A stretch of DNA of 64,000 nt from Flavisolibacter tropicus (lineage in GTDB: Bacteria; Bacteroidota; Bacteroidia; Chitinophagales; Chitinophagaceae). The position numbers were made by a program, and so were the translations under genes. The notes under the pieces were generated by a model that did no database searches, had not been told where the DNA came from, and saw only the letters and a program-made list of their open reading frames with translations. The stretch spans positions 1,364,001-1,428,000 of the forward strand of contig NZ_CP011390.1 in the NCBI RefSeq assembly GCF_001644645.1, given 5' to 3'. Of the stretch, positions 1 through 10,017 are shown piece after piece. Position 1 is the stretch's first letter. Every line of letters starts with the position of its first letter.

Positions 1-248
1 GGTCCATAATACTCATTTATAATATCCGTCATAATAAATACCACTGGCCACAAAACAACACCTGCACTTAAATGAAAGCTGAAGGCTTGACCAAAAATGG
101 GAATATTGGCCCTACTAATGCCCAAAGTATCTTCCAATGAAAAGATTTTAACTCCAATGAACTCAGCTAAAAGTGCATTTGTTATAAAAAAACCCCCTAA
201 TAGTAAAAACAATTTTGTGGATCGGTCCTTAATAATTGAATGTATCAT
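1..248 (-). CDS. yhhQ: Queuosine precursor transporter, 5' part only
   Basis: This is the first 82 residues of a leftward gene that runs off the window edge. The translation begins MIHSIIKDRS, has a hydrophobic first segment and ends in MTDIINEYYG, the hallmark of the YhhQ/QPTR (VUT) family of inner-membrane importers of queuosine precursors such as preQ0 or preQ1. The ATG at 248 overlaps the end of the upstream small membrane gene by 20 bases, which suggests translational coupling. The family is usually about 210-250 residues, so most of the protein lies outside the window. The family is known; the exact substrate is inferred. Confidence 0.75.
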   Translation of the reverse strand, partial: MIHSIIKDRSTKLFLLLGGFFITNALLAEFIGVKIFSLEDTLGISRANIPIFGQAFSFHLSAGVVLWPVVFIMTDIINEYYG

Positions 249-531
249 TCTGTAAAAAAATGTATAGAGCCTGCAATAATAAAAAAAGAAAATTAGCTAC
301 CATTAACCAGCCAGGTATTACGGCCAATGCGGAGCGTTTAAAAAGGAAAAATAGAGCATACAATAGGTTTACTAAGGGATTAAACACAATTGCCAATACA
401 TATCCCATAATGCCAATAGTACCTACCAGAGCTTGCAGCTGAATAATATTTTTCCATAGAATTAAGAGTGTAAGTACAGAAAAAAGGTTACAGATGAATG
501 CGACACGAGATAAAAAAAGCAGCCAGCGCAT
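229..531 (-). CDS. Small hydrophobic membrane protein, unknown function
   Basis: I do not recognise the family. The 100 residues are almost entirely hydrophobic, with about three to four predicted membrane spans (roughly residues 3-25, 34-50, 50-65 and 70-93), short loops and no catalytic motif. Its 3' end overlaps the start of the queuosine-precursor transporter gene by 20 bases, so the two are probably co-transcribed, and it may be an accessory membrane partner (inference). It is divergent from the gene at 587 with only 55 bases between them. Confidence 0.6.
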   Translation of the reverse strand: MRWLLFLSRVAFICNLFSVLTLLILWKNIIQLQALVGTIGIMGYVLAIVFNPLVNLLYALFFLFKRSALAVIPGWLMVANFLFLLLQALYIFLQNDTFNY

Positions 532-586
532 GCCGAAAGTTAGTTTAAAATAGTCTTATTTTGTCAGCTATCTAAAAAACCGGTAT

Positions 587-3058
587 ATGAACAAAGGGTT
601 GTTTCAAAAACTACTCCCCCATTTAATTGCTTTTGTTGTGTTTTTGGTTGTTGCTGTCATTTATTGTAAACCCGCTTTACAAGGTGAAGTAGTAAACCAA
701 TCAGATGTTACCCACTGGAAAGGATCTATTCAGCAATCAATTGAATACAAAGAAACGCATGGTCAGTACCCTTTATGGACCAATGCGCTCTTCAGCGGTA
801 TGCCGGCTTTTCAAATAGGATATCCTGCTAACAACCACATTCCCTGGTATACGCATGCCATCTTAACATTAGGCTTACCTAAGCCCATTCAGTTTTTCTT
901 TCTGGCATGTATCTGCTTTTATTTCTTATGCCAGGCCATTCGCATAAATCCTTATTTATCCATTTTCGGGGCCTTATCGTTTGCGTATGCAACTTATAAT
1001 CCTATCATTATAGCTGTAGGACACGAAACCAAGATGTGGTCGATTGCTTATATGCCTGCATTATTAGGAAGTATACTCCTCATTTATGATCGAAAATATT
1101 GGATTGGCGCAGGGCTAACCGCTTTATTTACATCGGTGTTATTAGCCATGAACCATCCCCAGATAGACTACTATTTCTTTTTAGTGGTAGCCATTATGAC
1201 CATATTTTTTATTGTTAGATGGATTCGTCAAAAAGAAATGGGGCATTTGCTTAAGGCGTTAAGCTTTACCCTGGTTGCCGGTATCATTGGCGTATTAGTT
1301 AATGCTGTTACTATATTCTCTACCTATGAGTATCAAAAAGAAACCATCCGTGGCGGCCACTCCGATTTAGTAAAAGCGGAAAAAGGAGATGCTGAAACTG
1401 GGTTAGCTAAAGATTATGCTTTTGATTACAGCATGGAAAAAGCTGAGCCCCTTGTAATGCTGTTTCCTCGTATGTATGGTGGCAGCAGTGATAAAAATGA
1501 AAAAGCAGAAGATTCAAAAGCCGTTGAAGCCATTCAAAGCCTACCACCACAGTTACAGCAACAATTACCGTTAACCTTTTATTGGGGCGGTATCGGATAT
1601 ACATCTGGTCCTCCTTACGTTGGTGCCATAGTTTGCTTTTTAGCCATTCTAGGTATGTTTGTTTTAGACAGCAAGCATAAATGGTGGATATTTACGGCTA
1701 TTGTTCTATCTATATTGATGTCATGGGGAAAATTCTTTGAAAGTTTCAATACAGTACTGTACAATGTACTGCCATTATATAATAAGTTCAGAGCGCCCTC
1801 TATGATACTGGTCATACCGCAATTGCTATTACCAGTATTAGCTGTACTATCCCTGGAGAAAATTGCTTTCACTGAAAATCAGAAAGAGTTATGGCTGAAC
1901 ATTAAGAAAGGGTTAATTGCTACGGGGGCAATTGTAGTACTTGCTTTATTGCTTTATATGTCATTTGACTTTTTAAGCAACAATGACAAAGAAATATTGA
2001 AGCAAGTTGCTGCTTCTAACCAGCCCCAAATATCGCAGTACTTACATACTTTCTTTGACGGTTTAAAAGAAGATCGGAAATCATTGATGTTAGGTGATAT
2101 TTTCCGTTCACTAGGCTTTATGGCGGTTGCTTTTGGGTTGATCTATTTATTGCTTAAAAAGAGCATTAAACCAGTAATGGCCTTTGCAGGTTTTGCAGTT
2201 TTAGGTTTAATTGATTTGATGCCAATCGATTCAAAATATTTAAATGCCGATAATTATCAGGAGCCTACTGAAAATGAAAGTGCTTTCCAAAAGACCCAGA
2301 TAGATGAAACCATTCTGGCAGACAAATCTTACTACCGGGTGTTTAATGTGGCCGGTAATGCTTTCACGGAAAACATCACCTCTTACCACTATAATTCAAT
2401 AGGTGGCTATCACGCCGTAAAGCTTCGCATTTATCAGGATCTGATCGAGAAACAGCTATCAAAGCAGCAATTGAATTTACCTGTACTGAATATGCTCAAT
2501 ACAAAGTACCTGATTCAAAAAGACGCTAATGGCTTAACACAAAACTATCAGCGTAATGACAGTGCCATGGGAGCTGCTTGGTTTGTAAAAAATATCCGCT
2601 ACGTTCCTTCCCCAATGGAAGAGATGAATGCACTGGACAACTTTAATCCTAAAGACACAGCTGTTATTCAAGAGCAATACAAAAGCCGTGTTGGAAATAC
2701 GCCAACAACATTTGCTGGAGATGGAACAATTAATCTCCTCAAAAATGATAATGATGTAATTACTTACGAGTCAAATAGTTCTAGCAATGGATTTGGCGTA
2801 TTCAGTGAGATCTTCTACGATGCAGGCTGGAAAGCCTATATTGATGATAAGGAAACGCCAATTGCCAAAGTAAACTATGTGTTAAGGGGAATCACAATAC
2901 CTGCAGGCAAACATAATATCCGGTTTAGCTTTGAACCACCTGCCTATCTTATGGGCCATAAGATTACTAGCATTTTCTCCATTTTGATGATATTGCTTTT
3001 GGCCTCAGGCATATTTATGGAGTGGAAAAACCGCAAACCCAATCCTAAAGTGAGTTAA
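587..3058 (+). CDS. YfhO-family polytopic membrane protein
   Basis: The 823-residue protein has an N-terminal membrane anchor, about twelve further hydrophobic spans, and a large soluble C-terminal region (about residues 560-795) before a final membrane helix and a basic tail. The order and the motif AGWKAYID near residue 750 fit the Bacteroidota YfhO family, which belongs to the GT-C-like membrane glycosyltransferases thought to modify cell-surface glycans or lipids with lipid-linked sugars. The specific reaction is unknown. It heads a same-strand series of glycosyltransferase genes, consistent with surface polysaccharide assembly. Confidence 0.8.
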   Translation: MNKGLFQKLLPHLIAFVVFLVVAVIYCKPALQGEVVNQSDVTHWKGSIQQSIEYKETHGQYPLWTNALFSGMPAFQIGYPANNHIPWYTHAILTLGLPKPIQFFFLACICFYFLCQAIRINPYLSIFGALSFAYATYNPIIIAVGHETKMWSIAYMPALLGSILLIYDRKYWIGAGLTALFTSVLLAMNHPQIDYYFFLVVAIMTIFFIVRWIRQKEMGHLLKALSFTLVAGIIGVLVNAVTIFSTYEYQKETIRGGHSDLVKAEKGDAETGLAKDYAFDYSMEKAEPLVMLFPRMYGGSSDKNEKAEDSKAVEAIQSLPPQLQQQLPLTFYWGGIGYTSGPPYVGAIVCFLAILGMFVLDSKHKWWIFTAIVLSILMSWGKFFESFNTVLYNVLPLYNKFRAPSMILVIPQLLLPVLAVLSLEKIAFTENQKELWLNIKKGLIATGAIVVLALLLYMSFDFLSNNDKEILKQVAASNQPQISQYLHTFFDGLKEDRKSLMLGDIFRSLGFMAVAFGLIYLLLKKSIKPVMAFAGFAVLGLIDLMPIDSKYLNADNYQEPTENESAFQKTQIDETILADKSYYRVFNVAGNAFTENITSYHYNSIGGYHAVKLRIYQDLIEKQLSKQQLNLPVLNMLNTKYLIQKDANGLTQNYQRNDSAMGAAWFVKNIRYVPSPMEEMNALDNFNPKDTAVIQEQYKSRVGNTPTTFAGDGTINLLKNDNDVITYESNSSSNGFGVFSEIFYDAGWKAYIDDKETPIAKVNYVLRGITIPAGKHNIRFSFEPPAYLMGHKITSIFSILMILLLASGIFMEWKNRKPNPKVS

Positions 3059-3114
3059 AATGGACAACTTTTGTCAAATATGTAATTATACTCAAAATTT
3101 AATAGCCCCCAATT

Positions 3115-3942
3115 ATGGAACCGGCAGTTAGTTATATACTGCCGGTTTATAATGGTGGCAAGTTTCTAAGAAAAGCCATTCAGAGTGTTCTAGGGCAAAC
3201 TTTTCCAGACCTTGTATTAATAATTATTGACGATTGTTCAACTGACAACAGTAGTGAGATCATACAATCCTTTAATGACCACAGGATCCTTTATCACAAG
3301 CACGAACGAAATAAAGGTGTAGTAGCGGCCATGAATACAGGTTTATCGTTAGTTCAAACACCCTATGTGGCTGTTATGCACGCCGATGATATTTGTTTAC
3401 CCGATAGAACGTCATTGCAAAAAGAATGGTTGGATAAACATCCTGATACTGCAGTAATTGCGGGTAAAATAAAATTCATCAATTCCAATGATGAAGAAAC
3501 AGGTGTATGGCCACTAGATCGAGAGAAAGTTAGCCGCCAGGCTATAAAAAATGCAATGATATTTGAAAATTGTATTGCTCACTCATCTGTTATGATGCGA
3601 ACAGCCATTACAAAAAGTTATGGTTACGAAACAGCGCATCAGAATTACGGTTTTGCCGTTGAGGATTATCCCCTTTGGCTAAATATTCTCTCTGATGGTT
3701 ATTGGATAGATAAGCTGCAAAATGATGTACTACTTTATCGTACTCACCCGGCTTCAGCTACAGGCATGTACCTACGCAAAAACAATCCTTTCTGGATCAA
3801 CTATTATACAAAAAGAACATACCTAGAACAACGTAAAAAGAACGCACGCTTAACAAACTATGATCGCCTCATTAATGTCACCATGTATTTGGACTACATT
3901 AAAGCCAAGCTAAAAGAGATAAAAGCCAAATTGATTAAGTAG
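3115..3942 (+). CDS. Family 2 glycosyltransferase
   Basis: The 275-residue protein opens with a GT-A nucleotide-sugar binding fold: SYILPVYNGG (about residues 6-15), IIIDDCSTDNS (about 38-48) and a DXD-type metal site in HADDICLPDR (about 90-99). A later EDYPLW segment fits the catalytic acidic position. It is a cytoplasmic enzyme adding a sugar to a growing lipid-linked glycan; donor and acceptor cannot be read from the sequence. It starts 56 bases after the YfhO gene and its stop abuts the ATG of the next glycosyltransferase with no gap, so they form an operon. Confidence 0.88.
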   Translation: MEPAVSYILPVYNGGKFLRKAIQSVLGQTFPDLVLIIIDDCSTDNSSEIIQSFNDHRILYHKHERNKGVVAAMNTGLSLVQTPYVAVMHADDICLPDRTSLQKEWLDKHPDTAVIAGKIKFINSNDEETGVWPLDREKVSRQAIKNAMIFENCIAHSSVMMRTAITKSYGYETAHQNYGFAVEDYPLWLNILSDGYWIDKLQNDVLLYRTHPASATGMYLRKNNPFWINYYTKRTYLEQRKKNARLTNYDRLINVTMYLDYIKAKLKEIKAKLIK

Positions 3943-5145
3943 ATGTACAGGTTGCTTCTGATAAAACGTGTAATGGAAAACATTTTGATGTTTCCTTTTA
4001 TCCTACTGGGTAGAATAATCAGCTATTTTTCACCTTTAGAGAAAGAGTATGAGATATATTTCTTTTTCCCGTTTTATCATACCGGTGGCGCTGAAAAAGT
4101 CCATGCTCAAATAGCTAAAGCCTGCGGCAACAAAAACTGCATCATTTTCTTTACAAGGAAATCTCAAAACGATACTTTTTACGCACTCTTCCAAGAAACG
4201 CAGTGTACAATAAAAGACATATCAATATTTACTGACAACAAATTCCAATACTTCAACAACATCATATTTAGAGGTATAATTACAGGATATATCAATCGTC
4301 AAAAAGCCAAACCAATTGTATTTAATGGTCAATGCAATTTTGGATACAAGATCTCGCCATGGGTAAAAAAGACTGTTCCTCAAATTGAACTCATTCATTC
4401 GCTGAATTCTTTTTCTTATATACGTATTCCGTTTATTCCCTTCTATTGCAAGACAGTGATGATAAGTAAGAAGCGCATTGAAGATCATTTTGCACTTTAT
4501 GAACGAATGAAAATTCCTTCCTATTTTAAAGAACGCATAGTCTATATCTCAAATGCAGTAAAATTTAATCCTATAGATATCCAAAGAAAGCCTTTTAATC
4601 CGATAAGAGTTTTATTTAGTGGCAGAGGAAGTTCCGAAAAACGATTGCACCTGTTCACTGACATTGCTACTGGTGTACACAAGCAAAATCAAAGTATAGT
4701 TTTTGAGATTATGGGTGATGTAGCGGAATTTGTTGAGCCCCCAAAATATCCATTTATTATTTTTTATGGAGAGCAAAAAGAAGCTACTGTAATAAATAGA
4801 ATATATCAACAAGCTACTATCTTACTTTTAACATCATCAACAGAAGGTTTTCCTATGGTTATAATTGAAGCCATGGCGAACGCTTGTGCTATTTTATCAA
4901 CACCTGTGGGAGACATCCCCTACCATATAAAGCCTGAAGTAAATGGCTTTCTCTTTACAGATGTAGACGATGAACAAAAAATAATAACAGAAGGAGTCAA
5001 TTACATTTTAACCTTGGCTAAAAACAATGAACTTTTAAAAACTATGGCTGAAAACAATAGTCAGTATGCTGAAAGCCATTTTTCAATACAAAAGTTCAAC
5101 CAGGCTTACCGACAATTATTTGATCAAGTAAAAATCAATCCTTGA
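3943..5145 (+). CDS. GT4-like (GT-B fold) glycosyltransferase
   Basis: The 400-residue protein carries an N-terminal hydrophobic stretch, an early GGAEKVH segment (about residues 47-53) typical of GT4 acceptor domains, a donor-domain start at RVLFSGRGSSEKR and the classic C-terminal donor-binding motif in STEGFPMVIIEAMA (about residues 303-316). The ATG directly follows the previous stop codon. Its end overlaps the next gene by four bases (TTGA), so three glycosyltransferases are translated as a coupled set. Substrates are not predictable. Confidence 0.85.
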   Translation: MYRLLLIKRVMENILMFPFILLGRIISYFSPLEKEYEIYFFFPFYHTGGAEKVHAQIAKACGNKNCIIFFTRKSQNDTFYALFQETQCTIKDISIFTDNKFQYFNNIIFRGIITGYINRQKAKPIVFNGQCNFGYKISPWVKKTVPQIELIHSLNSFSYIRIPFIPFYCKTVMISKKRIEDHFALYERMKIPSYFKERIVYISNAVKFNPIDIQRKPFNPIRVLFSGRGSSEKRLHLFTDIATGVHKQNQSIVFEIMGDVAEFVEPPKYPFIIFYGEQKEATVINRIYQQATILLLTSSTEGFPMVIIEAMANACAILSTPVGDIPYHIKPEVNGFLFTDVDDEQKIITEGVNYILTLAKNNELLKTMAENNSQYAESHFSIQKFNQAYRQLFDQVKINP

Positions 5146-6056
5146 AACCTTTAGCTTTTATACTGATTACCTATAATAGGCCAGATGACATGCTGGAGCT
5201 GTTGAAGAATATTGCTGGTTTAGATAAAGCCACAGATCTCCTGCAGGAAATCATTATCGTCAATAATGCTTCAACAGCCGATTATTCAGCAGTTAACCAA
5301 TATATCAATACACAACAGCAATTACCAATAAAATATATTTACTCAGAAATCAATTTAGGAGTAGCAAAAGGCCGAAATTATGCTATCCAACAAAGTACAG
5401 CTCCTATCTTAATCATGCTAGATGACGATGCAGTTTTACAAAACAAAGATTGTCTTGTACAGCTTGTTACAGAATTTGAGCAACCGGAAACTGCACGTCA
5501 TAAAGCAATCATCTCGTTCAAAGTATTGTATTATGATACACTAACAATGCAGAAGAACGCCCTGCCTCATAAACGTTTCGAAGAGTATAAGGATCTGGCT
5601 TTTTTTGAAACTTATTATTATGCAGGTGGTGCTCATGCCATAAAACGAACCGTAATAGATAAAGTAGGACTCTATCCGGAAGACTTTTTTTATGGGATGG
5701 AAGAATATGACATGAGCTACCGGATTTTAGATGCAGGTTATAGCATAGTATATTCAGATAAGGTCATTATGCTACACAAAGAGTCTCCTTTAGGCCGAAA
5801 ACCCAAAAGTGACAAATTAAGAATGATGTGGGTGAATAAAAGCAAAGTTGCCTGGCGCTACCTACCGAAGTTTTACTTCTATTCAACCGCTGCTATGTGG
5901 TCCTTATTTTACCTCAAGGAAACAGGGTTTCATTTAAAAGGTTTACTAAAAGGCTTCCGTGAGATACAACAAATCAAACATAATGAACAAAGAAAACCCA
6001 TTTCAAAAGAAACGCTTTTATATATTAAAACCCTAAACGCTAGACTATATTATTAA
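5142..6056 (+). CDS. Family 2 glycosyltransferase (rhamnosyltransferase-like), TTG start
   Basis: The 304-residue protein has the GT2 pattern FILITYNRPD (about residues 5-14), EIIIVNNAST, and the metal-binding DDDA segment in ILIMLDDDAVLQNK (about residue 90). MEEYDMSYRILDAGY in the middle matches the ED-x-D catalytic region of rhamnosyltransferase-like GT2 enzymes. The start is TTG at 5142, inside the stop of the preceding gene. No in-frame ATG occurs before the first conserved beta strand, so TTG is preferred. It closes the glycosyltransferase operon, followed by a strong hairpin. Confidence 0.85.
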   Translation: MKPLAFILITYNRPDDMLELLKNIAGLDKATDLLQEIIIVNNASTADYSAVNQYINTQQQLPIKYIYSEINLGVAKGRNYAIQQSTAPILIMLDDDAVLQNKDCLVQLVTEFEQPETARHKAIISFKVLYYDTLTMQKNALPHKRFEEYKDLAFFETYYYAGGAHAIKRTVIDKVGLYPEDFFYGMEEYDMSYRILDAGYSIVYSDKVIMLHKESPLGRKPKSDKLRMMWVNKSKVAWRYLPKFYFYSTAAMWSLFYLKETGFHLKGLLKGFREIQQIKHNEQRKPISKETLLYIKTLNARLYY

Positions 6057-6081
6057 AACACTCCTTTACAGTTTATAAACT

Positions 6082-6124
6082 AATAATAAAGGCTTTGATG
6101 TTAGAGATCAAAGCCTTTATTATT
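6082..6124. terminator. Bidirectional hairpin between convergent genes
   Basis: An 18-base-pair perfect stem (6082-6099 with 6107-6124) encloses a 7-base loop. The arms are AT-rich at the base, so each strand reads as a stem followed by a T-rich tract. It serves the rightward glycosyltransferase operon and the leftward large secreted gene, whose stop codon is inside the right arm. Confidence 0.85.
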
Positions 6125-9100
6125 ACTTAATTAGATTTATATGTCCCTTTATATAGATAGGGCCTTCACTGCAAGATGATGTTGCTTTGATTTGATAAAT
6201 ATAAGTTCCAAGTGGCTGCATCTTTCCATTAAAAGTTCCATCCCAACAATGACCCGATTCCTTGGTATAGAATACCCTTTTACCCCACCTATCAAAAACC
6301 GTTAATTCAAAATCTTTTACAAATGACCAGTAGGTGACACCAAAGCAGTCATTTTTGCCGTCTCCATTAGGCGAAAACGCATTGGGGACAAAGAATTTTC
6401 CTCCACCAGTTGCTAAATTTGAATGAACCAATACGGAATCTTCCTTTATACAGCTGTTTGCATCTGCAACCTTTACTTTATACCATGTATCTTCTAAAGG
6501 ATTAACTATAGGATTAGAACTTAAATTATTATCTATAAATGTATTCGGCGACCACTGATAAGAAACTCCTCCGGATACCTTTAATTGAGCGGTTGTTCTT
6601 TGGCAATCAATATCATTCGATTTTAAAACTGTAACATTTGGTAAGTCTTTTACTCTGATTAATCCACCGAGTGTATCTTTTAGCTGGCAAGTAGAAGATG
6701 TAATCACAACAAAAATAGAGTCTGTGATTGCGGGTTTATAAGAATACTGCTGACTTATTGAAACAATTTCGGAGTTACTCTTTGTAAACCATTCATACAA
6801 CTCACCACCGTCAGCATTCATCAAAATGGCATCTTCTTTACATATATCCTTTTCTAAAGGAAAGAGTGAAAAACTGGGTTTCGGTTTTACTGTTACATTA
6901 ATTGGTTTTTCGGAAGTACAACCATTAGTTCCCGTAGCTTTAATATAGTAAATACCAGACCCTACCGATTTAGGATTTGCCAATGGCAAAGTCTGTGTGT
7001 TATTTAAATAATAATTGTAACTCAAACTTGGATCTGAACCCGTTTTTAATGATGGATCTGTTAGATCAACAAAATAAGGCTCGCAAACTGGCAAGGGATT
7101 AGAAACCATTAAAACGGGTTGTGATTTAATAGTAACCTGTACAGGTTCTACCACAGAACAAGCTCCATTTTCTACTTTTATATAGTACTGCCCTGAATTT
7201 GCAATAGATGCAGCATCTGCTTTACTCAATGAAATTGATGTTGCCGCATCCTTCCAATAGGTAATCGTTAAACCAGTAGTTGAAGATGTAAACGTAGAAC
7301 TTAAGTCTATCGTAGAGGGAGCACAAATGGCTTGAGGATCGACAACTTTTAATTGAGGCTTCGAATCAAGTGAAACAATTACTGCCTTTGTTCTAGAACA
7401 ACCAAAAGAATTTGTTGCACTTATATAATACGCCCCGCTGGCATTTATAGCTTTAGCTTGGCTTAAAGGAATAGAAATTGAACCTGCGGCATCATTCCAG
7501 TATGAATAGCTAAGACCAGCATCACTTCCTGTAGTAATAGAAGCGTCTGTTAAATCTATTGTATTAGGAATACATGCTTTAGGGTTTGTTATAATTAAAC
7601 TCGGCGTTTTTAAAACATCAACTGTAACTGTGTCTTTCCCTACACAACCTGGCACATCATATCCAGAAACAATGTATTGGGTTTTAGTTGTTGGCGTTGC
7701 TGTTGGATTTGCAATAGTAGCATCAGAAACACTAGTTGCCGGCGACCATGAATAAACTGTAGCGCCGCTCGCTCCTAACTGCACAGACTGGCCTTCACAA
7801 ACTGACATATCATTTCCAACTTTTACATTTGGACGGGAGGCCACATTAATAATAACTGAATCATAGTTGAAATCAACTTTAGAAAAAGAAATATCATCAA
7901 TGGCAAAATCATTACCATCAGAAATTGTATTATTATTTACTATGGTGATTATTGCTGAGGTAGCGTTCCCAGAGTTCCAAACGGTATAGTATTGTTTCCA
8001 TTCGCACGCAGTATTTCCAGCAATTATATCATCTCCTAAAACATTATTATTTATGGAGAACTTTAGACGTGCTGGATTCAATGCCGCCAAAGATTGAATC
8101 CAAACTGAAAAAGAATAGTTTGTATTAGGAAGAACTGAAACTGTTTGTGACCATACTTTAGCTCCTGAAATAGATGATCCATTAACCATCATCATTTTTC
8201 CATTTCCGGAAGTATGCTCCTTACAGTCATTAAAATTTATATTCCATGCCTTAGAATTGTTATCTACCCAATATTGAGCTTCCAACTTATTAGGAAAAGC
8301 TTCAGTATATTGAGAAGAAAAGCCTGTATTTCCTAAAGAAAAGTCTCCATTGGTCACTAGATTTGTACCTTGCACTTTTGAATAGAGATAATAGGTAGTA
8401 TTCTTGTCTGGAGCCACTTTGGGGCGTAAGGTGTTTACATTTACCATTGAAGACTGAGGCTGCCAGCAAAACCCTAACCCTTCTGAAGTAGCCATTAACT
8501 CAATTGAATCGCCCAAACATATGGTCGTGTTAGTTGTACTTACTAGGTTATTGTTTAAAAGAGATTGTATAGGTATTAATTTGGAAGCAACGCCTTTACA
8601 ACCATTCAAAAACTCCACAGAAAGCTCAACTTTATAAGTTCCGTCTTTTGCATACGCGTGATTGGCAATAGATCCATTTGCAGAAGCACCATCACCAAAA
8701 GTCCAGACTGCTGATTTTACATTTTTAAGATCATGCTTAAATGTTACAGACTTAGTATTACAGAGGTTTTGCTCAAAAACAAAATCAGGATCAGAAGCAG
8801 CATTAAAATTAACCGAAACTGGTTTGATGACAGAACAATTAATTCCAGCATTTGCCTTTATATAATAAGTTCCAGCAGTAGTAATGGAAGTTGGCGTTGA
8901 AACACTTTGCGTTGCAGCAGCGTCCCTCCAATAAGTGTAACTTAATCCAGCATCACTTCCAGCCGTTACAGTTGGTAATGTTAAATCTGCAGATCCACCA
9001 CCACAGGGCACACTAACATCCGTAACTTTTAAAACGGGATTCGTTGAAGGAAAGCCGTCAAACAATGCGTCAACTTCCTCTTTGTTCAATGCACGGTTAT

Positions 9101-9791
9101 ACCACCGTATATCATCCATAACACCTTTGAAAGTTATAAGCTCTGCCTGGAACCAATTTCCAAAACGTAGCTCCGATTTACAGGATAACAAACCCGTAAA
9201 ACCAGTCAATTCATCTCTTTTCAGTTCACCATTAATATACATTTTGTGTCTACTGCCATCGAATGTAATCACACAACAAATCCATTTATTGCTACAAACA
9301 TTATTGCCTGTATTTAAATAACTCGAAGTGGTAATGCTGTTACATGTAGAGTTATTGCCTACTATATTTGAACCAATACCTGGATAAGGAGGGTAATTTA
9401 TGAACATTTGATATTGTGCACCGCCTGTCCCTGCCAGTGTAGCGTAATCACGCTTAGCAATCAAATTCTGGAGTGCGTTAGACTCAGATTGAAACCATAC
9501 GACCATGCTAAATTGAGGAGTAGAGAATGCCCCATCATCTGCAATTTTTATATAATCATCTATTCCATCAAAATGATAAGCACTATTTGCATTTCCAAAC
9601 CGATCTGCAGTTAGTGTTATACCATTTACCAATGTTCCATGATGATTATTCCCACTAGCATCATTAGCATTTCCATTAAATGGATAGGATGCTACCAATC
9701 CCAGATTTAAGTTAACCTGGCTCTTTCCCGGAATAGATAGAAAAAAATAAAGAATGGCAAATAAGAGTGGGACTCTTTTTAACATGTTCAT
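6123..9791 (-). CDS. Large secreted LamG/PKD/Ig-like protein with type B T9SS sorting domain
   Basis: With the start at the ATG at 9791 (another is at 9785) the protein has a signal peptide ending near GKSQ; an open frame continues up to 9833 but adds residues not typical of a signal peptide. Domains, numbered from the 9833 start: LamG/concanavalin-like (about 45-260), an Ig-like unit (265-350), PKD (355-425, containing WTFGDG), a carbohydrate-binding-like segment starting TNLVTNGDFS (about 490-660), three more Ig-like units, and a C-terminal sorting domain (about 1142-1236) starting FFVPNAFSPNGDG. That last domain marks type IX secretion and cell-surface anchoring or release. A role in adhesion or glycan binding is inferred. 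It sits inside a glycan gene cluster but in the opposite orientation. Confidence 0.9.
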   Translation of the reverse strand: MNMLKRVPLLFAILYFFLSIPGKSQVNLNLGLVASYPFNGNANDASGNNHHGTLVNGITLTADRFGNANSAYHFDGIDDYIKIADDGAFSTPQFSMVVWFQSESNALQNLIAKRDYATLAGTGGAQYQMFINYPPYPGIGSNIVGNNSTCNSITTSSYLNTGNNVCSNKWICCVITFDGSRHKMYINGELKRDELTGFTGLLSCKSELRFGNWFQAELITFKGVMDDIRWYNRALNKEEVDALFDGFPSTNPVLKVTDVSVPCGGGSADLTLPTVTAGSDAGLSYTYWRDAAATQSVSTPTSITTAGTYYIKANAGINCSVIKPVSVNFNAASDPDFVFEQNLCNTKSVTFKHDLKNVKSAVWTFGDGASANGSIANHAYAKDGTYKVELSVEFLNGCKGVASKLIPIQSLLNNNLVSTTNTTICLGDSIELMATSEGLGFCWQPQSSMVNVNTLRPKVAPDKNTTYYLYSKVQGTNLVTNGDFSLGNTGFSSQYTEAFPNKLEAQYWVDNNSKAWNINFNDCKEHTSGNGKMMMVNGSSISGAKVWSQTVSVLPNTNYSFSVWIQSLAALNPARLKFSINNNVLGDDIIAGNTACEWKQYYTVWNSGNATSAIITIVNNNTISDGNDFAIDDISFSKVDFNYDSVIINVASRPNVKVGNDMSVCEGQSVQLGASGATVYSWSPATSVSDATIANPTATPTTKTQYIVSGYDVPGCVGKDTVTVDVLKTPSLIITNPKACIPNTIDLTDASITTGSDAGLSYSYWNDAAGSISIPLSQAKAINASGAYYISATNSFGCSRTKAVIVSLDSKPQLKVVDPQAICAPSTIDLSSTFTSSTTGLTITYWKDAATSISLSKADAASIANSGQYYIKVENGACSVVEPVQVTIKSQPVLMVSNPLPVCEPYFVDLTDPSLKTGSDPSLSYNYYLNNTQTLPLANPKSVGSGIYYIKATGTNGCTSEKPINVTVKPKPSFSLFPLEKDICKEDAILMNADGGELYEWFTKSNSEIVSISQQYSYKPAITDSIFVVITSSTCQLKDTLGGLIRVKDLPNVTVLKSNDIDCQRTTAQLKVSGGVSYQWSPNTFIDNNLSSNPIVNPLEDTWYKVKVADANSCIKEDSVLVHSNLATGGGKFFVPNAFSPNGDGKNDCFGVTYWSFVKDFELTVFDRWGKRVFYTKESGHCWDGTFNGKMQPLGTYIYQIKATSSCSEGPIYIKGHINLIK

Positions 9792-10017
9792 TAAGCAGTT
9801 AGATGTCTTGATAATAAAATTAAGGCGGCCCAATTATAAACAATTATACTGATATGTTATTTGTTGTAACTAAATAATTGTTTTAAATCGAAACATAAAA
9901 ATTAGACTATAATTTCGTTAATTGCTTCGATAAGGCAGCTTAATTAAATTAAACAATATTTTCGATAACTGTGTAGATGCAAAGCATTAAGATAAATGAT
10001 GCTTTTAAAGAAAAAGA

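Noticed and set aside
236..442. 68-codon rightward frame opposite the small membrane gene
   Set aside because: Overlaps a better-supported leftward gene, is highly basic and lacks any motif or start signal.
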